Below, in pieces: positions 10,311 through 22,719 of a stretch of DNA of 64,000 nucleotides. The DNA is from Macrothele yani (taxonomy: Eukaryota; Arthropoda; Arachnida; Araneae; Macrothelidae). The stretch covers positions 52,935,936 through 52,999,935 of the forward strand of contig CM077016.1 in the NCBI GenBank assembly GCA_039090855.1, read 5' to 3'. A program made the position numbers and the translations under genes. Position 1 is the first letter of the stretch. Each line of letters opens with the position of its first letter. The notes under the pieces are model-generated. The model was given only the letters and a program-made list of their open reading frames with translations, had not been told where the DNA came from and did not search any database.

Positions 10311-13300
10311 CAGGGTGTCCACATTCTGGAAAGTCAAGGAAATGAAAATTGGTCAGGGAAATGCCTGAAATGTTGGTAAAAGTCAGGGAAAATCGGTGAT
10401 ATTTAAAAAAAGTCGGGGATATTTCAGTCACGGTTAGACTATAATAAGTTTTAACCCGGCGTCGGGGAGTGACGCCCTATCGCCCAACACACTTGCACTT
10501 GGTGTTGTATACATTCACTAACTTCCCCTTCCTACTAATGTAACCTTGTATTTCCTACCTATTATTGTAAGTTGTGTAACATTACTTGTTAACATTTCTG
10601 TTTTAGTTTTAGGTCAAAGGAGTAGAAGAAAATTTGTGATATAAGTTATTATACCTTGTTAAAAGGCAATTAAGACTGCAGCAATGTCAAAGCGTTGTGT
10701 GTTTAATGAACAATGGTTGGACAAACAATTAAATCCTGAGTTTTCTGGTTGGATAGCTGCTGTGAATGGTGACAATGAATCGGCATTTTGTAAAGTGTGC
10801 TCTAAAACTTTCAAGCTTAGCAAGATGGGACGTCAGGCAGTCTGCAGCCACAGAAATGGCCATAATTATTTTAAAAACATCCGTGCTAAAATGTCTCAGC
10901 CCAGTCTTGCTTCTTTCACTTCCTTTGTGAAAAAGAACTCTCTTTGTAATCAACAAGCTCAGGAAATGTGGAATCAGTACTTCTAGAAAATATTGTCTAA
11001 TGACTGAAATACTTATAGTGAAAGATGATGTGAAGCCCAGTGACCTTAATGCTTATGTAGTGAAAGATGATGTAACAAAGTCGGAAATAATATGGGCCAT
11101 GGAAGTGTTGTCCAAGCGAATGTCTCTGAACTCTTGTACACAGATTAACAAAACATTTCAGTTATTGTTTCCTGACAGTGCGATAGCTTCAAAATTTACT
11201 TACAAAACATCTTACGTGATAAACCATGGATTGGCACCACATTTCAAAGAGTGTTTAATGGACGATCTGAAGCAGTGCACTGACTTTGTAATTTGTTTTG
11301 ATGAATCACTAAACAAAATTGCTCAGCATGGGCAAATGGATCAGTTTGTTCGTTATTGGGACGTCAATCTGCAAAAAGTTTCCACTAGATACTTTAGTAG
11401 TGTGTTTTTAGGATGGGCAACAGCTAATGCCCTTTTAGAGAAATTCATTAAAGGTGCACCTCTTCCCTTGGATAACATGCTACAAGTGTCAATGGATGGA
11501 CCTAACATTAATCTCAGCTTTCTTCAAAAGCTGAAAGATAAACTTAGAACTGAAAATCCAGGTGGTAAATTATTAGTTGACGTTGGAGTATGCGGTCTTC
11601 ACGTGGTCAATGGAGCTATGAAAACTGGACTTGAAGCGGTGAAATGGGATATATACATCACTTTCTGCATAACTTGTAACTGCCTTTTAAAAGATAGTCC
11701 TGCTTGCCGTGCAAATTATACTATGATTACTGGATGTAAATATTTCCCTTTGAAATTTTGTACTGTAAGGTGGTTGAAAAATGTCAATTGTTTGACTAGG
11801 GCATTGCTTGTCTATGATCATATCAAGAAATATGTTCAAGAATCATCGGTTTCCAGCAAACAGCACATGTTTCTTGCAGAATTCATGGAAAGTCCACTGT
11901 TGAAATGCTAATTGGCTGCATTTACGACTATAGCTTCAGAGTGTGAATATTTTTTGAGAAGGTTCCAGAGCCCAAAACCTTTAATTCCTTTCTTACTCAC
12001 TGATTTGCTGGATCAGATGAAAAATTTGATGGCACGAAGCTTGAAGCCTGACAAATTAAGTTAAGCTGATAGTGTCTCAAAACTGTTATCTTTAGATGTA
12101 TCAAAAAGTGAAAATCTTCTCTCAGTTGAGAAGTTGATATTAGATTTAGTGCTAAAAAGCTATTAAAAGAAGTGAAGTGCTCAGAAAGGGCGAAATTATA
12201 GTTTAAGCTTGAATTTAGGAAACTTCTGACCAGTATGATTGAAAACTTTGTGAGAAAAGCCCACTAAAATTTAAGTTTGTCCGTTGGGTAACTTGTTTGT
12301 ACCCAAATATTATAGTGCAGCAGCCGAGTCTAGGCAAGAAGAGAGTGGAAATTGTGCTCAAAGTTTTACTTAGTGCAAACAGGATTTCAGATTACTGTGC
12401 TGAAAAAGCTAATAAACAATACGCTTCATTGTGTGTAGAAGCTCAATCTGCTTTAAAGTCTCAGTTTGATGAATTTTTAGACAGTCATGGTGATTCTATT
12501 GGATTAGACAAATTTTACAGTGCCGACTTAACAAACAAAAACAATTCGGTGAACTTTGGGATGTAATAAAAATTTGTCTCATGTCTCATGGAAATGCTTC
12601 AGTGGAAGGTGGATTTTCTGTCAATAAGTCTCTTCTTGTGGAAAATCTCCTGGAAGAATCCCTGATTTGTCAGAGAACAGTTTTTGATGCCACAAAAAAT
12701 GTGGGAGGAGTAGAACACATTGCCATCAATAGAAGGCTTCTTCTTTCTGTAAGAACCTCCAGACGAAGATATCAGGATTATCTTGAGAAAAACAGTATTC
12801 TTCAGAATGAAGAAGAAAGAAAACTGAAGAAAAAACGAAAAAATGATCATGAAATAAAGGAATTGAAAGATAAAAGACAAAGAGTACGGAAGGAACTAGA
12901 GTTGGAAGAAGCAGCATTGCAGGCGAAGATTGCAGGTTGGGAAAAGAAGAAAAGTGGTGTGTAATATAAAAATAGTGACTGTGTTCCTACTGTAATATTT
13001 TTATAGTAACTGTTCTGAATATTGTGTATGGGTTTGTTTGAGTGTTTCTTCAGTAAATGTAAAACCGTGAAAAAAAGAGTAAACTTAAAATTAAAAAGGT
13101 GTGAGTTGGACGGCTATGGGGAAGGTTGAGGCCGATATAAAAAAAAAAAAAAATGAATCAGTTATTTGGGAAACTTTATATGCCAAATGGAAACACTTTT
13201 AAATAATACAAGTTTCTCAATTACCCAATTCAATTTTATTTATTATCATGGCACATGTATTGAAAAACTCAAATAAACCTATTTGTGTAAGGTCAGGGAT

Positions 13301-13353
13301 TTCTTATATATTTGGTCAGGGAAATCAGGTTTGATAATTCTGTGGACACCCTG
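10311..13353 (+). mobile_element. hAT family A, copy 1 (3.04 kb)
   Basis: Ends CAGGGTGTCCACA / TGTGGACACCCTG are perfect inverted repeats, flanked by the direct repeat TATGTA (10305-10310 and 13354-13359), a 6-bp target-site duplication. A second copy lies at 28152-33297. The CAGGG start and the C-terminal dimerisation motif support the hAT superfamily. Confidence 0.85.
10684..12964 (+). pseudogene. hAT family A transposase, frameshifted
   Basis: It begins MSKRCVFNEQWLDKQL and has a BED-like zinc finger FCKVCSKTFKLSKMG..AVCSH..GHN near residues 38-60. After a frameshift (about 10985) the core contains CTDFVICFDESLNK (first catalytic D region) and VDVGVCGLHVVNG (the CxxH of the hAT insertion domain). 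A second break lies around 11910-12297. The C-terminus has SHGNASVEGGFSVNKSL, the hAT dimerisation signature, ending in a Lys/Glu-rich coiled stretch to 12964. At least three breaks. Homologous to the copy at 28509-32910 and slightly more continuous in the middle. Confidence 0.85.
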
Positions 13354-13529
13354 TATGTAACCAAATGGTTTAACTTTAGGGATCGGCTCATAAAATGACT
13401 GTTTTCTACGTGTCCCCAGTTTAATAGGGTTACAACTGCTAATGTGTGTGTGCAGCACATACGGCAAGGTTTGCTCCCAAGATGACTAAATTAACACTTC
13501 AGTAAAACCTGAAAATTTTATTATAAATA

Positions 13530-13676
13530 CCATATATACTCGCGTTTTAAAGCCGAAAGTTTTTGAAAGAAATTCTTTTTTTTAAGTGAAAGTGTTGGCT
13601 TATATGCAGGTCCCGGTTTTTTGTCAATTTCTAGCTGTTGAACTAGGAGGCTCGGTTTATACGCGAGTATATACAG
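13530..13676. mobile_element. 147-bp Tigger-like MITE
   Basis: Left TA|CCATATATACTCGCG and right CGCGAGTATATACAG|TA are inverted repeats with a TA target site (13528-13529, 13677-13678). The ends match those of the Tigger at 29248-31373 (CCGTATATACTCGCG). No coding capacity. Confidence 0.8.
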
Positions 13677-13678
13677 TA

Positions 13679-16277
13679 TGTAAAATGCTTTTGAGCCCAC
13701 GATACCCAACATGACGAAATTAAACAAAAGCTGCCTGTTTTGTGAAATTAAAAATCCATTTGTGGCATGGTTTTGTAACTTCTCTGGCAACAACTAACGA
13801 AAGAATGCAGTATTATAGGAAGTTAAAAAAAAAAAAAAAATCAATGCTCATTCGACCTAGTGCTTCTCCAGCAATGATTTATTTTGCTGGTCCTTTAGTC
13901 AGTAAGTTTTCTACGCTTTCCAACCGTAGATCGAGGAAGTGTAATATGTTCCAGATTTGTCTGACCGTACGATAATTAGCATGATGTCTTCGTTGAATTC
14001 AACAAAATTAGTTTGTTGGGGTCCATACTAATTCATCGTACTCCTATTGAAAATGGTCAAAGGTTAGGACATAGGAGCAAGGCTTATTCTTTCGCCCTTT
14101 TGCGTGAAGACTTGTGTAAAATCAAAGCATGATTGTGATGAATTTTCGGTATACTGTTCAGCACCCATAGATCAATCCTATTCAAAATGGTTATTATCAG
14201 CACTCATGGGGACAGTGCGCACATGCGCAAGATATTTGTTCATCAGAATTTTCGCACAATAACTTCCGTGGGAATTCACCAGTTTGGATAGAATTCTTAA
14301 TTATAAAACGACGCGTGAGGGGGGGGGGGGGTTAGAAATTAACAGTCACAAAAAAATTTTCTATAATAAAGCAAGAACATGCAAAACATACTGCCTATCA
14401 ATTAATTCATACTAAGACATTCATAAAGAAAACAACAGTATCATAGAGAACAACACTGTATTTTGCAAACCCACACTTTTTATAGGTACAAATTTTGGGC
14501 TTTTAGAAAAAAACCCAGAATTTTAAAAATATCCAGATTTTGACAGTATGAGTTTAATCTAGGAATAGAGTACATTTTTTTTTTTTTTTACTTTATAGGT
14601 TTGAAAAAAAAACACACACTTGGTTTCGTAACTTCTATCAAACAGAATTGTGCGATACTTACAGATTTTCATTTTCTAAAACAAAATACATATGTATTCT
14701 AAATTTTGTCATATTAGGGGCAATTTTTTTTTTTCAAAGATATAAGATAGGAATTAAAACCCCGGTTCCAACTTTTTGTGTCGTGGCTACCCCACAGAGG
14801 GAGCATGGGACGAGATGGGGAGGAAATCGCCGACGAAGTGACTGCATCATTTCCAATGACGCCTGATGTAAAAGTCAGCGTTGGTCTTGTTCCTGTGAAA
14901 CACAGTGTTAGTTTACTGCAGGAGAGATGGTGTGGTCCAGTTGGACGAGAGAAAGGGGTTTTCTAAGATTGTTTTTGTAAAGGAATAACTAAAGAGCTTC
15001 TATTCAGGAAGGGAAGACAGAACTATAAAATCAGTGCCATTTGGAAGTATAAAGGATACTGCTAACTAAAGGGGTCAGATTTAGTAAAACTTATAACGCT
15101 GCTGCAAGGCATCGATCGGCCTATGAGAAATAGTGGAGAGGGAGAGGGAAAGAGGCCCAGAGGAGAGAGATGACGTTCGTAACGAAAATCTAAACCTTTA
15201 TTTATTGATGATAACTTTCAGTTGATCTCGGCTTTCCTAGCTGACCAGCTCGATCAGATAACTCGGTAGTCGGTATTTTTTCCTCTGCAAATTGCATCTC
15301 TTTAAGCTGTTGCTGTTTTACTATAGCAGTTTTAGTTGCATTTTTTTTCAAGTGTCAATAAATTTAGTATTAGTGATTCACTATGAGCAGCAATATAAGA
15401 AGGGGGGGATCAACTATCAAGCATTCCGTGATGTGAATTCTGCGTAATTCCCAGTATATTGCAAAATCTTCAAAAAATGAAAAATACGCATTTTGCACTA
15501 TGTGTTGATGCAATTTCAGCGTTTCGCGTGGTGGAATGATATTACTAATCATATTTCTAGTGCCAAGCATAAATCTAATGTCGACTGTGTGGGGGAAAAT
15601 GCGAAATTAACTTCCTTTGTTAAAAGTTATTATGAACTGGATGCGATTCACGCAAAATGTTCACTTCATTTTTAGTTGAGCATAATTTACCAATTAGTGT
15701 CCGTCTGTCAGTTATTTATTTCATTTGACTGTCTCATTGTCTGTCACTCCGTAAGATAAACCTAGTATGAAAATGGTTCGTTTTTGAAAACATTTTAGTT
15801 TGTTCTGTGATGGCGTGGGATACAATCCTATTGGATTTGGGGGTCAAAGGGTCCATAAAAAATAAGTTTCCATAAAAAATAAGTTTTTATCTCTTTATAG
15901 ATCTCAAAATGATAGCATAGTAATGAGAAATTATGTATAGATTCTATTTTAATCGAAATGTGCCGATAAATTCAAACATCTGTAGTCATCATATCATTAA
16001 CATATCATTTTTTAAATTGATATGCTCAATATATTTAATCAATATGCGCGACAAGTAATTTCATCGAATATATCAATTAATTTTTTTATGGATTTCAATT
16101 TCTGAAAGTTCGCAGGTATGCGCAGCTAAGGAGTGGCGAGTGGGGTATTTTTTTTTTTTTTTTTTTTTGTGGGGGCGAGTGGATTTGATCTCGAAATTTC
16201 TTCCCCTGTATATATCACATTTCATTTGTTTGAAAAAAAAAAAAAGAAAAAATTGTGACTATCAGCTACTGGAATGC
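13679..16277. other. Intron sequence, nothing firmly recognised
   Basis: Contains G-run and T-run homopolymers (14320, 14574), a short direct repeat of ccataaaaaataagttt near 15850-15890, and unassigned small open frames. No RNA gene or transposon termini seen. Confidence 0.4.
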
Positions 16278-16285
16278 TACATAAT

Positions 16286-16650
16286 CAGTGTTCGAAGTGG
16301 GCTGGTATGTCATACCGGTAGTTAACAAACATAGAAGTGAGCATACCACCAGTTAAAAACACATTATTTACCATCCCGGTATGTAATAAAATATAAACCT
16401 GTCACAAATTACGTAAAGAAATTAGGATGAAAGCACAAATTTTAACACAAAAATCGGCAAATGACATTTTTAATGGATAAAATTGATAAATGATTAGCAG
16501 CTGGGACTGAAAAGACAGTAAGTGCTCTGCTGCTACACTACAGTTTTAGTGTAGCAACAGAGCACTTAACATACTGAAGCAGAATGGCTTTCAATTTAAC
16601 ATCTTGGTGTCTACCATACCGGCAGTAAGTTCTGTGCCACTTGACCACTG
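16286..16650. mobile_element. 365-bp hAT-type MITE with 8-bp target duplication
   Basis: Left CAGTGTTCGAAGTGG and right CCACTTGACCACTG (reverse complement CAGTGGTCAAGTGG) are flanked by perfect TACATAAT repeats (16278-16285 and 16651-16658). An 8-bp duplication and CAGTG ends fit classical hAT. Non-coding; it holds a strong hairpin at 16519-16568. Confidence 0.8.
16519..16568. other. 22-bp-stem hairpin inside the hAT MITE
   Basis: Arms taagtgctctgctgctacac.. (16519-16540) and its reverse complement (16547-16568) differ at one base, with a 6-base loop. The size is like a small-RNA precursor, but nothing shows that it is transcribed. Confidence 0.6.
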
Positions 16651-16658
16651 TACATAAT

Positions 16659-17379
16659 ACATATATCAAACCAACCATAGGACAAAAAAGCTGAAAGTTT
16701 TGCCCAGGCGAAAAATCAGAATGCGGAGCAAGAAACTGAATATAACACAGCACGAGCAAGATGGAATTGTTCACTGTAACTTATTTATGTACGAGCAGAT
16801 ATTAAACCGGTACACACCGATGTATTCACAATATCAAATTACTAAATTCAAAACAAAATAAAATTGTTCTAAAAGGTTGTTTCAAATGCAGCTTTTTTTT
16901 TTTTCTTTTTCTTTCTTTTTTTTTTTTTTTTTTTGTACTTGCTAGAACATCAGCTCAATTTTCCTCTTGTGTCGCTTTCTTCTCAGAAAGTTCCACGGCC
17001 ATATTTGTCTTTTGTTAACTCTGCAGCTGCCCGCCTTTGCTTAGTTTTTCCTTCCGTTGATGTCATTCCCTTCCCATTTATTCATTCTCACTTTTTTTAA
17101 TCCTTTTATTCTTTCAGACAACAATAATTTATCCATCCTGCTGAAAGAACTTTCAGCCTGAGGACCTTGAATGCATATCAAAGCTGTCACCACTTTAGAT
17201 AAATGGTGTAACTTTCAGAATATGAATACTTTAGAACACCATGCATCAATTCGAACAAATTTTCAAACTTCGTCACTTCTGTTTTTGGAAAATTTTCTCT
17301 CCCTTATCAAGCTTAAGTGCAGACATTTATGGGGGGGGGGAGTAACATTTAACAACAACACATGAAATTGAGAAATTGC
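16659..17379. other. Intron sequence, nothing recognised
   Basis: Includes a long T/C-rich tract (16893-16934). No gene called. Confidence 0.4.
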
Positions 17380-18000
17380 AGGAAGAAAAAATTATGTTTG
17401 CGGGAGAAGTCTTCGCTTCGACTGACTGACTTCCGTTTTCAGAGACTTTCCTCTGTTTTTGAGCTGAAATGCAGTATTTGTGGAATAAAATGATATTTAA
17501 GAACACTGTTGGGCAGAAAGAACAGTGCGCAATGGGAGAAATCTTTGCTGCGCCTAACTTCCGTTTTCGAAAATTTCAAAGGACGGAATTCCGTCCTCAA
17601 ACGGAAAGTGCCCCCCCCCCCATTACTCTCAAACTTTCTGTTTAGTTATGCGTTGCATCTCCAGCATGCCCAAAATAATAACGGAAATGGCGGAATTCTT
17701 CCATACCATGGAAGAATCTCGCGCCTGAGGACTACAAGAAAATCTTCCTGTCGTCTCAACTTCCGTTTTCGTAAATTGTTGCCCACAGTTTCTTGCTGAA
17801 ATACAAACATTTATGCAATAACATGATATTTTACAACAATACTGGACATAGACAACATCGTGAGAAAAAAGAAATTACGATTACGGAAAAAATCTCCACT
17901 CCGTTTAACTTCCGTTTTCGAAAGTTTTGAAAGACAAAATACCTTCCCCAGACGGAAAACGACCCCTTCCTGCCCCCACCCCATTTATCTTCAGTTCTGC
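17380..18000 (+). repeat. Dispersed/tandem repeat with ACTTCCGTTTTCG and ATTACGATTACGG words
   Basis: Three units of roughly 150-240 bp (from about 17390, 17505 and 17745), each with cgg(g/a)ag/aaaatctt, taacttccgttttcgaaa, gctgaaatacaaacatttatg and aacaatactggacat. The same module is found at 640-790 (minus), 21940-22660 (minus), 49510-49700 (plus) and 54180-54310 (minus). No protein is encoded; termini were not resolved. Confidence 0.6.
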
Positions 18001-18089
18001 ATCGATCTCGAGAATGACCCAAAAACAGTGGGATTCCTCTGAAAAATCTTGTGTCTGACAAAACAGCTGTGGAAATGAAACAGGGGACG

Positions 18090-18770
18090 TTAAAAATTCG
18101 TAGAAATACGATTTTACTAAAAAAAAAAAAAAAAAAAAAAAATTTTCCAGCTGAATTTAAGTAAGATGAAGTTATCTGGAAGAAAAAAACTGCGACCGTC
18201 AGCTTCCGGAATGCCACGGAAACGGAGAACAAACGTTGCAAAGGTTAAAAAATATTGCTATTTAAAAAAAAACACCTTTAATATAACTGAAACAAAGCTA
18301 TCTGGAAGCTAAAAAAGAAAAAAATTTGCAACCATCAGTTCCCGGAATGCTGCAGCATAATATATATGCCCATAAAAATAGAGTAGGGATGATAAAAATG
18401 TGCAAAAGCGATTTGGGGGGTGAAAAAAACTTCATAAATCTTACTGAGGTGAAGCTATCTGGAAGAGCAAAAAGAAAAAAAATTGGATGTTAACTTTCGA
18501 AACACTGACAACTGCGAAAACGGAGGGAACATTGAAAAGGCTTTAAAAATATTGCTCTTGTAAAAAATTAATCACATATATATCTAACTGACACGATGTT
18601 ATACAGACTCCAAAAAAGAAAAATTTCGGCCACCAGTTTCCGAAATGCAGTGCAAGACAAGTCGTGGAAACGGAGACGCTATTAAAAAGTGTGCAAAAGT
18701 ATCACTTTCTAGCTTCATTATTGAAAGAAAGCAATATTCTTGTTAAGTAGAAGTTACCTGTTTGTAAAAC
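18090..18770 (+). repeat. Degenerate tandem repeat, unit about 125-155 bp
   Basis: The word (g)ttatctggaag / gctatctggaag recurs at 18171, 18297 and 18454, with a weaker unit near 18595. Each is followed by an A-rich stretch, then accatcagttcccggaatgc-like words and an acggag stretch. It follows directly on the repeat that ends near 18000. Confidence 0.6.
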
Positions 18771-18842
18771 AAGGAAGAAGAAGAAGAAAATAAAAATAAA
18801 TTGAAATAAAACTGAACAAGTGTTACTTCATCATTCTGGGTG

Positions 18843-18960
18843 ACCAGTAGTGGCTAGCATACTTGGGCGCTATCCGGAAGAGTGGGTTCGATTCCCGCTC
18901 CAGGACGATGAAATTTAAGTTTTCAGATGTTATCTGACTTACCATCCATGTCATATTTAC
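18843..18960 (+). repeat. tRNA-derived SINE family 2, copy 3
   Basis: tggctagcatacttgggcgc (A-box region) and gggttcgattcccgctccag (B-box) followed by a gatgaaatttaagttttcag body, as in the copies at 2879 and 3213. The tRNA-like part resembles a tRNA, but the 3' part shows that it is a SINE. Confidence 0.55.
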
Positions 18961-19869
18961 ACCAAAAAAATGGATTCACATCTTCAAAAATCAATTGTTA
19001 CTTGATCTATCGACGCACGTCTGGAAGCGGGATCCAGCATTAAAACCGCGCAAAAATTTCCCTTCCTTTGCTTTAAAATTGAAAGGAATGCTAGAAACAA
19101 TGAATGTTAGAGAAATAGTCAGAAAAAACAGTCTGCGTGCCTTTCCAGAAAAACTGCGGCGGGCGTAGCCATGTTGCTCTGTGTTTGTTTCGGGTTGAGT
19201 AAATAGTTAATGAAATAAAAAATATAAACATTTGAAACTTTGTGCAATCTGCAAGGATTAAAGTAATCTGTTGTACCCACCACAGTGCTGTATTTATTGA
19301 AGGATATAATTAGAATACTGATGGCTAACTTTGAGAGGTTTTTGGGATTGTACAAATTTCCTGTAGGCATGCTGGGAAAGAGAACACGAAGGGTGGGAGC
19401 GCTTAGGAGTGGATGCAGAGACAGTAGGTAGGGGGGGGTAGAGGGAGCAAATACTGGTCACCTCTTTTGTCAGTAATTTGTACAAACTTGTTTCTTCTCC
19501 AGTAGTTCAGAGTGCAGGTCCTTTTGTCTTAAATCTTACGCTTCCTTCCTTCCTTCCCTGCCAGCATAGAGAAGCAAACAATAAGTGATTGTATCTTATT
19601 GGTTCCCGTTTGCTAGGAATCCTAACCAACGGGAGTCATTACGACTTTCTAGACGTAGACAAGAGGTTAATATGGAGTGGATGCGTTCTTTTGGTTTCAC
19701 AGCAGTGTAGGATTGATTAGGGCAGGTCCGCCCTCACATTTTGCAGTTTCCATTTTAGGGCGGTCAGGATGAGATTTTTAAATTTAAAGGGCAGTATGGC
19801 ACATAATTTTAGCATGAGGGCGGGCAGGGCCCCGCGAAAAACGCCTAGAATGAATCCTGGGTTAGGGGC
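18961..19869. other. Intron sequence, nothing recognised
   Basis: No gene or clear terminus. Small open frames near 19119-19485 have no family resemblance. Confidence 0.4.
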
Positions 19870-21690
19870 AGAGAATTAAGTTACACACCTAATATATTGT
19901 AAACTCTGTGACGTGAGAATTGCCACGGAAAAGAATTTACTGTGCAGCAGCAAGTCGACAGCGGAAAACACAAACTAGGTCTTCAGTGATTCCAGTGCAA
20001 GAAGAAGTTGCAGCAAATGCTCCTTGGCCACGCCAGCGTGTCTTCAAAACATTCTGTATTTTGTGAAGAGTCTTGCAAAGTCTTTATTCATGCTGATATT
20101 CCCTTGAGCAAAGTTGACAATTCAAAATTGTGTGGCTGTTTAGAAAAGCACATTGAGAAGTCTGTATGTTATATATATAAGTACATAAATGAATAACGAG
20201 CTATAATGAATATTCTATGTCAGCATTGACTAGACATAATGCCGGAAATGTGAACTCTTTGCACGTTTTTTTCCGGAGCCAATTCGCTCTCCTGCACTCC
20301 AACCACGCTGTCTCCGAGTGTTAGGAAGGATATGCATATCTATACTCTATACAGAAAATTGTAGTTTCCAAATTATATATCTCATTATCTGAGATGAAGG
20401 GGATATTCATAGTCTTATTAATATGGCCCGTACATATATATTACCTATGTATGCAAGAAAATAATTGACATTGACCAAATTGCAGAATTGAAATAGTATT
20501 TACAGGAAGAAGTATGAACATTTCTTACATTGAGTCCTAAAGTATGCTAGTCACGGGGAGGGGTGAAACATTGAGTAACTCTTCACTAGTTGAATAGAGC
20601 AGTGCATGCAAATTCTTGAGTTAATCTAGATGTTTACACAACTTGACTAACGATATTGCACAAGGCTGAGACAGAAGTATGGACAAACTAGAATTTTTTC
20701 AAATGATAATTAAAAATATGAAATGTCACGACTTCTAAAATAATTGAGTGACAATAAAACAGTTTAGCAGTGCGAGTGCAGGAGAGCGAATTGGCTCCTG
20801 AAACAAACGTACTAAGAGTTCACGTTTCCGGCATTACGTCTAGTCAATGCTGACATAGAATATGAGAAGTCTTTGCCAGACTCCTCCACACTAAGGAAAA
20901 ATTATTTCAGCCACTGCTATGAAAACACTCTGCAGAAGATAAAACAAAAAAAGTAGCTGACAAAAAAATCTGGTCGTCAATGGATGAGACAACTGACTCT
21001 CTAGGATGATACGTAGCTAACATAGTGGTAGTCACGATAAAAGAACATTTTCTCATAAATTGTGAACATCTAGAAAAAGTGGATTTTTCTACAATAAGCA
21101 AACTCTTTGATAGGTCCTTAATGGCCCAATGGCATCCAACACAACAATGTCTTGCTCTTCATGACTGATGGTGCACCTTACATGGTAAAGGCTGCTGATG
21201 CTCTGAAAGCCCTGTACTGAAAAATAGTGCACCTGATATGTCTAGCACATGCCTGTCGTAGAGTTGCCAAAGAGATGCGAGGACGTTTCATCGAAGTTGA
21301 TCAGCTGATTGGGTGCGTGAAGAAAGTCTTCGTGAAGGCAGGCACAATCATGAGTGGCATCATTCAAGTTGGAGACCCCACAAGTTCCTTTACTACCTCC
21401 TCCCATTTTAACCAGATGGGGGACTACTTGGATTGAAGCATGCAACTCTTAAAAGTGATAACGTCACAGTGGTGAAGATGATCATCAACTCGTTTGACAG
21501 CAATGAAGCGGCCTCAATTAATGTTGCGCAGAGACTACTTTCTGACCCTGTAATTGCAGGTACAGTTTACTACATAGTAACATTTTGGATTTCTGTGTGC
21601 TTAATTGGAGAAGCATGCAGTGCTATTAGTGTATCAAATAGATTTGATGAAGAAAGTTTTGAATGACCTAGACATTGTGACTGGAAAAGG
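19870..21690 (+). pseudogene. CGGBP1-like hAT transposase remnant
   Basis: Pieces in order: zinc-finger start YCKLCDVRIATEKN, then FTVQQQVDSGKHKLGLQ; SVFCEESCKVFIHADIPLSK with VDNSKLCGCLEKHIEKS; an insertion (20164-20863); EKSLPDSSTLRKNYFSHCYE and IWSSMDETTDSLG (the D-x-T-T-D hAT catalytic region); MTDGAPYMVKAADALK; HLICLAHACRRVAKEMRGRF (CxxH-type motif) and ILTRWG-like sequence near 21410. Many stops and shifts. It is clearly a different hAT lineage from family A. I could not find its terminal inverted repeats. Confidence 0.8.
20164..20863. mobile_element. 700-bp insert with ~90-bp inverted repeats and 10-bp target duplication
   Basis: TGAGAAGTCT flanks the insert (20154-20163 and 20863-20872) and the host hAT reading frame resumes after it. 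Inverted repeats start ATATTCTATGTCAGCATTGA (20209 onward) and pair with 20773-20862. The right repeat reaches the duplication, but on the left 45 extra AT-rich bases intervene. A 9-10 bp duplication would suit a Mutator-like element; superfamily not proven. Confidence 0.6.
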
Positions 21691-21939
21691 CTGTGCAAAA
21701 GAAAATTGAGCAAGTTTAAAAAAAATAAAAATAATAATCTAGGATATGAAAAACGGTGCGTAATTGCAGATGTGCATACCTGCCAACTACTACAGAATGT
21801 GCATAGTTTCTACGGATTTAGTTGTTTGACTACGAAACTCACTGTCGGAACTATGGATTCTGCAAATTTTCATTTTGTTTATTTATTTATTTATTTTTTT
21901 GCTATTACAAAATAACAGTTTTGTGTTTCAAAATTTTCG

Positions 21940-22660
21940 AAAATGGTAAACAGTAAAAAAATTTGCCGTAATCGTAACTGTTTTCTCTCGATGTTGCATT
22001 TGTGTCCAGTATTATTAAATGTCATTTTAAATTGGTGTAATACTGAAGAGAATTAGGTGGGAGGGGAGTGGGTCTTTGTCTGTCTGCTGACGGTATTTCG
22101 TGTTTCAAAACTTCCGCAAACGGTAGTTAAATGGAGTAAAAATTTTTGCAGTAATCATAATTTTTTTTTTCTCGCGATGTTGCCTTTGTATCCAGTAGTC
22201 TTGTTAAATATCATTTTATTGCATAAACGTTTGTATTTCAGCTTGAAACTGTAGGCAACAATTTGCCAAAAAGGGAAGTTAGATGCTGCAAAAATTTCCT
22301 CGTGATCTTTCACGAATTCGAGGAATTCAGCCTTTTTTATTATTATTTTGGTCATTTGTGAGATTGATGCAACGGAAGGCCGACGGAGTTCAGATTTTTT
22401 CTGTAATCGTAATTTCTTTCTTCTTGGGATGCTGCCTCGTATATTATTGTTAAATAACATTTTACTACATAAATATTTGTATTTCGGCTTGAAAATAGGG
22501 GGAAATGTTCAAAACCGTAAGTCGGACAGAGCAAAGATTTCTCCCTTAATCCCCCCGCACGATGTTCCCACTCTCCTGCGCTCTTAAATATCTCCCGTCC
22601 CATAAGCTTTTGCATTCAAGCCTGTTAAGGGAGGGGGAAATTCTCCAAAATAGATCATAG
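21940..22660 (-). repeat. Tandem copies of the ATTACGATTACGG repeat
   Basis: Four to five units of about 130-190 bp on the minus strand, marked by (g)taatcgtaattt(c), ctcgcgatgttgc, ataaatatttgtatttc and ggggaaat blocks near 21960, 22150, 22400 and 22540. Related to 17380-18000. Open frames on both strands here are repeat translations. Confidence 0.6.
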
Positions 22661-22719
22661 CGAGAAGAATTGGCAGGAAAACACGTAACACACAAAACAT
22701 TAGAAGAATTCTTGAAGGT

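Noticed and set aside
16893..17100. Minus-strand Lys/Ala-rich short peptide near the T/C tract
   Set aside because: Short, with no start/stop structure or homology that I can name.
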